From: Campylobacterales bacterium
GTDB lineage: Bacteria > Campylobacterota > Campylobacteria > Campylobacterales > QNZT01
Assembly: GCA_015489185.1 (NCBI GenBank)
Contig: WGAE01000148.1
Coordinates: 1-7,877, forward strand
Length of the DNA: 7,877 nt
Reading direction: 5' to 3'
The translations under genes were made by a program, and so were the position numbers. The notes under the pieces are model-generated. The model did no database searches. It had not been told where the DNA came from and was given only the letters and a program-made list of their open reading frames with translations. Positions 1-5,777 of this stretch are shown piece by piece (position 1 is the stretch's first letter; each line of letters starts with the position of its first letter).

Positions 1-236
1 CAACAATTTCACTGCAAGGGTGCAACGATCAGGCAAAAGCACAAAACGTCAAAGTCGAAAGAGCGCTCAAATCCAACTGCCAAATGAAAAAATGCGGTGA
101 CGGGATGAAGTGCAAAAGCGGTAAATGCGGCAATGCCAAAAAAGCAGCCAAATGCGGTGATGCGAAAAAAGCGGCACCTGCCATGAAATGTGCTCCGGGC
201 AAATGCGCTTCCGGAAAATGCGGTCAGGGTAAATGA
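1..236 (+). CDS. Lys/Cys/Gly-rich secreted peptide, HvfA-like putative RiPP metallophore precursor (5' end missing)
   Basis: The reading frame is open from base 3 to the TGA at 234-236, giving 77 C-terminal residues; the start lies outside the window. The visible part begins TISLQGCNDQAKAQ. LQGC could be a lipobox with its lipidated cysteine, or the end of an ordinary signal peptide. The mature part is low-complexity and basic, with nine cysteines in all, seven of them in KC pairs (KKCG, MKCK, GKCG, AKCG, MKCA, GKCA, GKCG). This resembles the GKCG repeats of HvfA-type peptides, whose cysteines are modified by a DUF692 (MNIO) enzyme to bind copper. A DoxX protein resembling HvfX, the membrane component of those loci, lies 184 bases downstream. 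Family and role are inferred from composition and neighbour; no modifying enzyme is visible. It could instead be an unrelated metal-binding lipoprotein. Confidence 0.6.
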   Translation, partial: TISLQGCNDQAKAQNVKVERALKSNCQMKKCGDGMKCKSGKCGNAKKAAKCGDAKKAAPAMKCAPGKCASGKCGQGK

Positions 237-242
237 TCTGCC

Positions 243-269
243 GGGGGAGCAAATACTCTCCCCTTTCTT
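243..269 (+). terminator. Rho-independent terminator after the HvfA-like gene
   Basis: GGGGAG (244-249) pairs with CTCCCC (258-263) around an 8-base loop, with a possible extra G-U pair at 243/264, and is followed by the T-rich run TTTCTTCTCTT. It starts 7 bases after the TGA of the Cys-rich peptide gene. It would let the precursor be made in excess of the downstream DoxX gene. Confidence 0.65.
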
Positions 270-301
270 CTCTTCTACACATCAACTACACACTATCTGA
301 C

Positions 302-307
302 TATACT
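302..307 (+). promoter_or_regulatory. Possible -10 box for the DoxX gene
   Basis: TATACT, preceded by TGAC, lies after the terminator and about 115 bases before the DoxX start. No convincing -35 box is visible. It is proposed because the terminator upstream implies a separate promoter for the DoxX gene. The rest of 270-383 contains nothing else recognised, apart from a 13-codon ATG frame at 321 with no ribosome site. Confidence 0.2.
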
Positions 308-383
308 TTCCGTATCATCAATGCAACGCGGCGACGCCAAACCTGTCCCGAAAAAATCGTAGTGCGGTACACGGGCAAATGAA

Positions 384-414
384 AAGAAGGCAAATACCCC
401 TTCTTCGAAAGGAG
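384..414 (+). promoter_or_regulatory. Leader hairpin and strong ribosome binding site of the DoxX gene
   Basis: AAAGGAG at 408-414 lies 6 bases before the ATG at 421 and decides the start. Just upstream AAGAAGG (384-390) pairs with CCTTCTT (399-405) around an 8-base loop. The CCTT at 399-402 could alternatively pair with the AAGG of the ribosome site (409-412), so two mutually exclusive folds are possible. Regulation through this switch is conjecture. Confidence 0.4.
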
Positions 415-420
415 AAACAA

Positions 421-858
421 ATGTTACGCTATTTTTATCATGAACTTGTCAAACTTTTCAACCGACTGCGTTCGGTAGCCTTACTGATGGCAAGGCTGGC
501 GATCGCATACGGATTTTATGAACCGGCAATGATGAAGTGGTCCAATATGTCGGGGACGATAGATTGGTTCGCTTCGATCGGCATTCCATTCCCGACACTC
601 AACGCTTATATGGCAGCGACTACGGAGATCACCGGTGTTGTATTGCTGACACTGGGATTGTTCACAAGACTGATCTCTATCCCGATGATTGTCGTCATGA
701 TCGTCGCTATTGTCACCGTCCATTTGCCGCACGGCTTCAGCGCAGGAGACAACGGGTTTGAAATACCGCTGTACTATATACTCTTTTTGCTCATCTTCAT
801 TTCACACGGAGCGGGAAAAGTGAGTCTGGATTATCTCATCTTCAAAGAGGAGCAGTAA
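421..858 (+). CDS. DoxX-family membrane protein, HvfX-like (metallophore peptide maturation)
   Basis: A 145-residue integral membrane protein with about four helices (roughly residues 17-35, 62-80, 85-103 and 114-130). The pattern of a small N-terminal amphipathic segment, MARL near residue 23, IPFPT at 55-59 and SIPMIVVMIVAIVTVH around 86-101, followed by NGFE and VSLDY, matches the DoxX subgroup found with HvfA/HvfB/HvfC copper-peptide loci (HvfX) better than respiratory DoxD/DoxX. Many relatives have a longer insert after the TVH segment; here it is only about ten residues. ATG 421 is preferred over an in-frame ATG at 379 because AAAGGAG precedes it at ideal spacing. The biochemical role of this subgroup is not firmly known; membrane support for peptide maturation or export, or redox buffering, are inferences. 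The Cys-rich peptide gene upstream supports the link. It converges on the EAL gene, with 38 bases between them. Confidence 0.75.
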   Translation: MLRYFYHELVKLFNRLRSVALLMARLAIAYGFYEPAMMKWSNMSGTIDWFASIGIPFPTLNAYMAATTEITGVVLLTLGLFTRLISIPMIVVMIVAIVTVHLPHGFSAGDNGFEIPLYYILFLLIFISHGAGKVSLDYLIFKEEQ

Positions 859-874
859 GTTTCATTAAAACAAT

Positions 875-902
875 CCGTAGCGAGGTTTGTCTCCGGCTAC
901 GG
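875..902 (-). terminator. Terminator of the rpfF / GGDEF-EAL operon
   Basis: CCGTAGC (875-881) pairs with GCTACGG (896-902); GAG (882-884) pairs with CTC (891-893) inside it, with a two-base bulge and a GTTTGT loop. Read on the - strand the hairpin is followed by ATTGTTTTAA, a short U-rich tail, and it overlaps the TAG stop of the EAL gene. On the + strand there is no T run after it, so it probably serves mainly the - strand transcript. Confidence 0.5.
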
Positions 903-2732
903 AACCGTTGTCTGCTCAAACAGATCATGCTGTTTGAAAGTACGCATCTGCTCCATCGTCATCGGCTCATACAGATAAAATCCCTGAAACGCGTCGATAC
1001 CCAATTCCCGACAGACCGTATAGACCTCTTTGGAGTGTACATATTCGGCAACTGTTTCGATTCCCATATTTTTTGCCAGAAAAACAATCGATTCGACAAG
1101 TTTGTATGCGTTTTCATCCTCATCGATTCTTTTGATCAAAGAGCCGTCGATCTTCAGATAATCGGGTTGCAATCTGAAAAGATGGTCAAAATTGGAATAT
1201 CCTGAACCGAAATCATCAATCGCAATACGAACCCCGAGTCTTCGGACCTTTTCAACAAAGCGTTGCACATAGTCAAAATCTTGACTATCTTCCGTCTCCA
1301 GAATTTCAATGATCAAACGGTTTGCAACTTTATGTTTTTCAATCTTTGCCAGTAAATGGTTGACTGTTAGTTTGTTGCTGATATCCGACAGAGAAAGATT
1401 GATCGAAAACTCTTCATGACGATCCTGCATCACACGAAAACTCTTGTCGATCATGATTGCCGTCAAATATTCGTACTGACGGGTCTTGATCGCAATATCC
1501 AGAAAATGCCACGGCGTCACCAGCCTGCCGTCCTGTTTCAGACGAATGAGTGATTCGAACTTGCACACATTTCCATTTTTATCAACAATGGGTTGAAACA
1601 CCGGCACGATACGCTGTTGATCAATCGCTTTGCGAATTTCATCTTTCCAGTAAAAATTTTGCTCGATCTCTTCCTGTCTGTCGATTGAAGCATCATAGAC
1701 ATAATATTTCTGACCCGTCTTTCTGGCATATTCAAGCGCCATATCCGCTTTTTCGAGAATACGTTCATGCTCATAAACTGCAACCACCGTAAAATCGATC
1801 TGAATCTCATCACTGCGTTGTGCAATTTGCACTCTGAAATTGGTCAATGCCGACAATATGGAGACAATATAGAGATTGCAACTCTCTTCGTTTACGCCAT
1901 CCGGATTGAAAAACTTTAACGCAAAACCATCACTGTAGATACGATACGCCTCACCCTGCATCTGCGAAGCGACATCACGCAGGGTATCGGCAACCGCCTT
2001 TAAAATACGATTGCCCGTCTCCATACCGTAGAGTTCGTTGTACTGTTTGAAATTGTCGATATCGATCAAAAAAAGTTCCGAACATTGTTCTTTTGCACAT
2101 TCGCTTTTAAGCGCATATCTGTTTTTAAGTTGTGTCAGGTCATCGTGATAGAGTTGATATTCGAGTTGTCGGGTACGTTCCCTGACCTTTGCCTCAAGTT
2201 GACTGTTGAGTCGGTAAATCTTTTGAATCAACGTTCCGTAAAAAAGCCCCAGGATCACAATACCGGCACTCAGCGATACGGCAAGCTCCCGGTGCATTTG
2301 CCACGCCGGATTCCACCAAGTCGCCGCTGTAAACAAAACAACTCCGATACCCATCGCCGCTTTGAGATATTTGGGGCCATAACGCATACCGTTACCCACG
2401 ACTACCCATAAAAATACCGGATAGATAAAAACCGCACGCATATCTGATAAAGCGACAATTGCCGAAAGCGCTCCCAGATCCGCAAAAATACCGATATATT
2501 TCCGCAATGCCGAATCCTGGGGATGACGATACTCCACAAACACTATAAAAACAGCATAGCAAAGATGTATACCGGCAACTGTCATAGCGGCAGTATAACT
2601 TTGTGTGAAATAGTGATCGAATGCAAAAAAAGTCAAAAGCGACAGAAAAGAAAAGATTGTTCTGGCAAGCGCCTGTGATAAAACAGGATCACTTTTGCTA
2701 CGTATGGAAATTTCTCGTAATAGTTTGCGCAT
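897..2732 (-). CDS. Membrane sensor with RpfC-like 5-helix domain, degenerate GGDEF and intact EAL (putative DSF-responsive c-di-GMP phosphodiesterase)
   Basis: A 611-residue inner-membrane protein. Residues 22-170 form about five helices; W109, G113-NG, R117-YG, YL 122-123 and AA 125-126 match the RpfC sensor segment as I remember it. A short coiled-coil linker (about 170-195) leads to a GGDEF domain (195-345) that keeps DDLTQLKNR and DIDNFK but has YSDGF at 266-270 where GGDEF should be, so cyclase activity is unlikely. The EAL domain (366-600) keeps E393-S-L, N445, E476, D506-D507, K527, E563 and Q583-G-F, so c-di-GMP hydrolysis is expected. It sits 61 bases after rpfF, presumably co-transcribed. 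The frame is open to an ATG at 2867 inside rpfF, but the ATG at 2732 leaves about 21 residues before helix 1, as in RpfC; neither has a good ribosome site, and GTG 2741 is another option. The ligand is inferred, not shown. Confidence 0.82.
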   Translation of the reverse strand: MRKLLREISIRSKSDPVLSQALARTIFSFLSLLTFFAFDHYFTQSYTAAMTVAGIHLCYAVFIVFVEYRHPQDSALRKYIGIFADLGALSAIVALSDMRAVFIYPVFLWVVVGNGMRYGPKYLKAAMGIGVVLFTAATWWNPAWQMHRELAVSLSAGIVILGLFYGTLIQKIYRLNSQLEAKVRERTRQLEYQLYHDDLTQLKNRYALKSECAKEQCSELFLIDIDNFKQYNELYGMETGNRILKAVADTLRDVASQMQGEAYRIYSDGFALKFFNPDGVNEESCNLYIVSILSALTNFRVQIAQRSDEIQIDFTVVAVYEHERILEKADMALEYARKTGQKYYVYDASIDRQEEIEQNFYWKDEIRKAIDQQRIVPVFQPIVDKNGNVCKFESLIRLKQDGRLVTPWHFLDIAIKTRQYEYLTAIMIDKSFRVMQDRHEEFSINLSLSDISNKLTVNHLLAKIEKHKVANRLIIEILETEDSQDFDYVQRFVEKVRRLGVRIAIDDFGSGYSNFDHLFRLQPDYLKIDGSLIKRIDEDENAYKLVESIVFLAKNMGIETVAEYVHSKEVYTVCRELGIDAFQGFYLYEPMTMEQMRTFKQHDLFEQTTVP

Positions 2733-2748
2733 TGCCGACACCGCCGTT

Positions 2749-2760
2749 GAATTTAAATTC
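2749..2760. repeat. Perfect 12-base palindrome between rpfF and the sensor gene
   Basis: GAATTTAAATTC lies in the 61-base gap between the rpfF stop and the proposed sensor start, 17 bases upstream of that ATG. It may be an operator or a chance AT-rich palindrome. Confidence 0.25.
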
Positions 2761-2793
2761 TCTTTGGCAATATCGGCGAAAAAAATTTTTATT

Positions 2794-3795
2794 TTAACCG
2801 ATTTTTCGTCTGTCCACTCCTTTTCTACGCTCCTGGGTACGATTGACGGGAAGACCAAACATTTCATATGGTAGATTCAGCCTCCGATCCTGGGCGGTAC
2901 GTCTTTTGCGTACGATATGACCATATTTCTGATTTTGCGCTTCGATCAACTTCTGCATCACTTTCAAATCTTTCTCTTCCAGCCTGAGTGCAGCATCTAC
3001 CCAAATACGGTTGATATCGAGAAACTCTTCATGATCGACTTGACGAAAACGGTTTCTTGATGCGGCGATTGCCTGCATACCGTTGTGAAGCCTGTTTTGT
3101 TTTTGCATTAACTTTAACGCTTTTGGCACCGCCTCTCCTTTTTTCACAACTGTCGTGATCAAGCCCATTTGATGCACTTCTGTCGCCGAATAAACTTTTC
3201 CGCTCGTAATCATCTCTTCGGCACGACGTACACCCAGTTCACGTGCCAGCAGACTGTACGCTCCCATACCGGGGAAAAGATTGAAACGAATCTCCGGTAA
3301 TCCCAGTTTGCATTGCTCTTCGACCACCGAAAGATTACATGAAAGCACCGCTTCAAAACCGCCGCCGAGCGCCGTACCCTCGACAACCGCAACCGTCGTC
3401 AGCGGCAAATTGAAATTGACACTGTTGAGATAAACGATTTCAGTACCGAGCTGCCCGTATCGAAAAAGTGTATCACGTTCCTGTTTGCGAATCATCTCGG
3501 CAAACAGATTTAAATCACCACCGTAGTTGTAGATTTCGGAAGTCTGGGAAGCAAGCACGAAATAGTGAATCGGTATTTTCGGATGCATGTCATATTTATG
3601 AAAATAGTCTATAATCGCCAATTGTAAATCGTGTATCTCACGCAACATATTGTAACTGTAACAGGGTCTGGTTTTCGGGTTGAAATAGCACCATACTGAA
3701 GCAGTCGGGACATCGTATCGAACCGATATCTCCTCTTTGTCACGAATCAATGCTCTGAAATCGTCATAGACCGATGATGTCATTTTCTGTACCAA
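2794..3795 (-). CDS. rpfF: DSF (diffusible signal factor) synthase, RpfF-type crotonase
   Basis: A 333-residue protein of the enoyl-CoA hydratase fold. RpfF makes cis-2-unsaturated fatty acid signals from acyl-ACP by combined dehydratase and thioesterase action. RpfF hallmarks are present in order: NYGGDLNLF (90-98), GTALGGGFEAVLSC (140-153), GLPEIRFNLFPGMGAYS (165-181) and IWVDAALRLEEK (264-275). The two catalytic glutamates correspond to E148 and E168, with the same 20-residue spacing as in Xanthomonas RpfF. These blocks separate it from ordinary fatty-acid-oxidation hydratases. After about residue 290 comes a basic tail absent from Xanthomonas RpfF, with RRTAQDRR and RRKGVDRR. The TTG at 3795 is chosen because AGGAG (3802-3806) lies 6 bases before it; the ATG at 3783 is 18 bases away, and the frame reaching back to 3894 is AT-rich noncoding-like. 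It is the first gene of the operon with the sensor. Confidence 0.88.
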   Translation of the reverse strand: MVQKMTSSVYDDFRALIRDKEEISVRYDVPTASVWCYFNPKTRPCYSYNMLREIHDLQLAIIDYFHKYDMHPKIPIHYFVLASQTSEIYNYGGDLNLFAEMIRKQERDTLFRYGQLGTEIVYLNSVNFNLPLTTVAVVEGTALGGGFEAVLSCNLSVVEEQCKLGLPEIRFNLFPGMGAYSLLARELGVRRAEEMITSGKVYSATEVHQMGLITTVVKKGEAVPKALKLMQKQNRLHNGMQAIAASRNRFRQVDHEEFLDINRIWVDAALRLEEKDLKVMQKLIEAQNQKYGHIVRKRRTAQDRRLNLPYEMFGLPVNRTQERRKGVDRRKIG

Positions 3796-3801
3796 GTTTA
3801 T

Positions 3802-3830
3802 CTCCTGCTGTTGCAAAATAAAAAGCAGGA
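3802..3830 (-). promoter_or_regulatory. rpfF ribosome binding site inside an inverted repeat
   Basis: AGCAGGA (3824-3830 as read on +) and TCCTGCT (3803-3809) form a 7-bp perfect inverted repeat with a 14-base spacer. On the rpfF mRNA the downstream arm contains most of the AGGAG ribosome site, which would be masked if the hairpin formed. If transcription starts from the TATAAT at 3830-3835, the upstream arm is largely untranscribed, and the repeat would then be a DNA operator instead. Confidence 0.4.
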
Positions 3831-3835
3831 TTATA
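3830..3835 (-). promoter_or_regulatory. Candidate -10 box of rpfF
   Basis: A perfect TATAAT reads on the - strand, 35 bases before the TTG start. No TTGACA-like -35 is seen; the upstream DNA is strongly AT-rich, which is usual for Campylobacterota promoters. Several other TATAAA-like stretches lie further upstream, so the true site is uncertain. Confidence 0.4.
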
Positions 3836-3975
3836 ATTAAATATATTTTATTTTTATACCTTTTTATAAAGCATATTTTATTTATAAGTATCAATTTATA
3901 TGGTGTGTTTTCTTGTAAAATTAAATTATTTTAAATATTTAATAAACATTTACACTCCTTCGATACACTTCCGCT

Positions 3976-5772
3976 ATGGTATACTTCATGATATTACTTA
4001 TTTCCGTCTCGCAACTTCTGTTAGCCGCGCCGATCGATAAATCCTTTTATGAGGGTGACGATCTGTTGCGTTACTACAAAAAGATAGCACATGAAATCGA
4101 CAGCCCGATACATCGCAAACTCAAAGATCCGAAAATCGTAGAACTGGAACGCTCGACGTTACAAAAGCTGATTGACCTGCAGAAGCTTCATGAAGCGGAT
4201 GAACCGGTACCTGTCATCCGCTTCACCCCAAACCACCCTATTACCCCCGAAAGCTATCTCGAAGCGTTTATGCGTCTGCGCGATATCCTGATGAAACTTG
4301 AAACGATGGAAGCCAAAAAAAAGTCGTTTCAGGAAAAGCTTTTCGAACTTAAAAACCGCATCGAAAAAGCGGTAGACGACAAAGCTCCCGACAATACCCT
4401 TTTAAGCGATCAGATGCAGTACGCTTTTTACAAAATTTCAAAAGAGAAACTGGCAAAAAAAGAGAAGCTCTACGATGCACTCTTTGCAAAAGAGTTTGAC
4501 AAACTGTTAAAAGTACTGCCGAAAGTCCGTTTTCGGGCAACATCAAAACTACAAAGCGCACTTGCAAATTATGACAAAGCGCTCGAAACGCTGGAGAAGA
4601 AAAACAAGATTCTGGCAATCGACAAAGATAGCGAAGTGCTGCACCCTGCTGCCCAAAAGCGCAACAACACACAGAACAAAGAAACACTTGAAACAGAAAA
4701 CCGCCGTATCTATCAACAAAAACTCCAAACCGAGATTCTTCTGGCACTTTACCGACTTCAACAGCGTAACAAAACCGATTTCATCCAAATCCTGACACAA
4801 ATCGATACAGATCGCAAACAACTTCCAAAAACATTGCAACAACCCTTTCAGGCGACGATCACACTGCTACAAAAAGCGGCGAACACCCTGCTTCCCGCAA
4901 CCGACGTCGCTCTCGCATCTACCGAAATCGGATTGAAAAATACGCTTAAAACCGTCGATCAATATATCAATAAAACCCTATTTGTCTACGAAGAGAAAGC
5001 GTTTTCGATCAAAACCGTGCTGACATTTCTGTTTATTCTCTTCATCGGCTCCGTCATCGCCAAAATCTATAAAAATTTCGTCGATCGCTTTCGCCGGACA
5101 AACCGCATTAAAAGCCTCTCAACCGCAAGAATGCTCGCAAACAGCGGATACTATCTGATCATACTCATCACCTTTTTCGTCGCCCTTAAAAGCGTCGGGC
5201 TCGATCTCCATACCATTTTCGTCATTCTCGGCGCCATATTACTCTGGCTGGCATTTGGTCTGCAAAGTTTCATCTCCAACTACGCCGTCGGTATCCTGCT
5301 GCGCATCGATCGTTCTATCCGAATCGGGGACCATGTTGAACTCGACCCGCAAACTGTCGGAGATATCGACGATATGAATTTTCGATCGGTCACGATTCGT
5401 GCCAGTGACAACACACGAACCATCGTGCCCAATTCACGTTTTATCAGCCAAACCTTCATCAACCACACACTCGAAGGAGTCAACCGAAGACTCCAAATTG
5501 CATTTAGTATGGAGAAAGATATCCCGTTTCAAACGATCGAAAAAAAGATACTCGACGCCCTTTTAAAAAGTAACCTGCCCCATCTGAACACCCCAGACAG
5601 AAAACCGCAAATCGCCATCCTGGACATTAACCGTCACATCGTGCGCTACGCCCTGCTGGTCTGGGTTCCCAAAACATTCACCTACGATATGACGCTTGCA
5701 CAGTCACACTATAAAAAGTTGATTCATGCAACTTTTTACCCGCCTGCACTCTCCTCATCTTGCTCCGACTAA
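3976..5772 (+). CDS. MscS-family mechanosensitive ion channel with large periplasmic domain
   Basis: A 598-residue inner-membrane channel that would release solutes on hypo-osmotic shock. Residues 1-18 form a signal peptide ending LLLAA before PIDKS. Residues 20-340 are hydrophilic, Lys/Glu/Gln-rich and helical, with coiled-coil-like stretches, and are probably periplasmic. Helices follow at about 346-365, 388-407 and 412-442. The last is the MscS pore helix (GAILLWLAFGLQSFISNYA), followed by the beta domain signature IRIGDHVELD (448-457), VTIRASDNTRTIVPNS (472-487) and FIN (494-496). The long N-terminal part recalls MscK/YbdG-like extended members rather than short E. coli MscS (286 residues). 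The C-terminus ends with YPPALSSSCSD and lacks the usual IPYPQ-like ending. The start at 3976 gives the signal peptide but has only a poor ribosome site; ATG 3988 would shorten it. It diverges from rpfF. Confidence 0.88.
   Translation: MVYFMILLISVSQLLLAAPIDKSFYEGDDLLRYYKKIAHEIDSPIHRKLKDPKIVELERSTLQKLIDLQKLHEADEPVPVIRFTPNHPITPESYLEAFMRLRDILMKLETMEAKKKSFQEKLFELKNRIEKAVDDKAPDNTLLSDQMQYAFYKISKEKLAKKEKLYDALFAKEFDKLLKVLPKVRFRATSKLQSALANYDKALETLEKKNKILAIDKDSEVLHPAAQKRNNTQNKETLETENRRIYQQKLQTEILLALYRLQQRNKTDFIQILTQIDTDRKQLPKTLQQPFQATITLLQKAANTLLPATDVALASTEIGLKNTLKTVDQYINKTLFVYEEKAFSIKTVLTFLFILFIGSVIAKIYKNFVDRFRRTNRIKSLSTARMLANSGYYLIILITFFVALKSVGLDLHTIFVILGAILLWLAFGLQSFISNYAVGILLRIDRSIRIGDHVELDPQTVGDIDDMNFRSVTIRASDNTRTIVPNSRFISQTFINHTLEGVNRRLQIAFSMEKDIPFQTIEKKILDALLKSNLPHLNTPDRKPQIAILDINRHIVRYALLVWVPKTFTYDMTLAQSHYKKLIHATFYPPALSSSCSD
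5712..5738. terminator. Possible bidirectional terminator between convergent genes
   Basis: TAAAAAGTTG (5712-5721) pairs with CAACTTTTTA (5729-5738), a perfect 10-bp stem with a 7-base loop, A-tract on one side and T-tract on the other, so it reads as a terminator on both strands. It lies inside the last 20 codons of the channel gene and about 40 bases past the stop of the convergent esterase-like gene. The core has only two G-C pairs, so strength is uncertain. Confidence 0.4.
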
Positions 5773-5777
5773 ATATA

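Larger units (their letters stand above)
3796..3975. other. Divergent AT-rich promoter region between rpfF and the mscS-type gene
   Basis: This 180-base gap separates the two divergent starts and must hold both promoters. Much of it (about 3831-3950) is almost entirely A and T with many TATAA/TTTAAA stretches. No clear -35 boxes, repeats or RNA gene were recognised beyond the rpfF sites listed separately. The channel gene has no strong ribosome site. Confidence 0.5.

Noticed and set aside
1..236. CRISPR or tandem DNA repeat from the recurring AAATGCGG units
   Set aside because: The repeats are short, irregularly spaced and in frame as Lys-Cys-Gly codons of a peptide gene.
67..285. Reverse-strand ORF across the Cys-rich peptide gene
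   Set aside because: It is antisense to a repetitive coding sequence and crosses the terminator; its protein has no recognisable features.
2777..2808. Hairpin CGAAAAA/TTTTTCG across the rpfF stop as a terminator
   Set aside because: An 18-base loop and an almost entirely A-T stem make it too weak; it may at most be incidental.
2794..3795. Ordinary enoyl-CoA hydratase of fatty acid oxidation
   Set aside because: The NYGGDL, GGGFEAVLSC and LFPGMGAYS blocks and the C-terminal IWVDAALRLEEK are specific to RpfF-type synthases as I know them, and no other beta-oxidation gene is nearby.
3796..3894. N-terminal hydrophobic extension of RpfF starting at ATG 3894
   Set aside because: The stretch is nearly pure AT, contains the likely promoter and ribosome site, and has no counterpart in RpfF.
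5700..5772. Frameshift near the end of the channel gene
   Set aside because: Neither alternative frame over this stretch restores an IPYPQ-like MscS ending, so there is no evidence for a broken frame.
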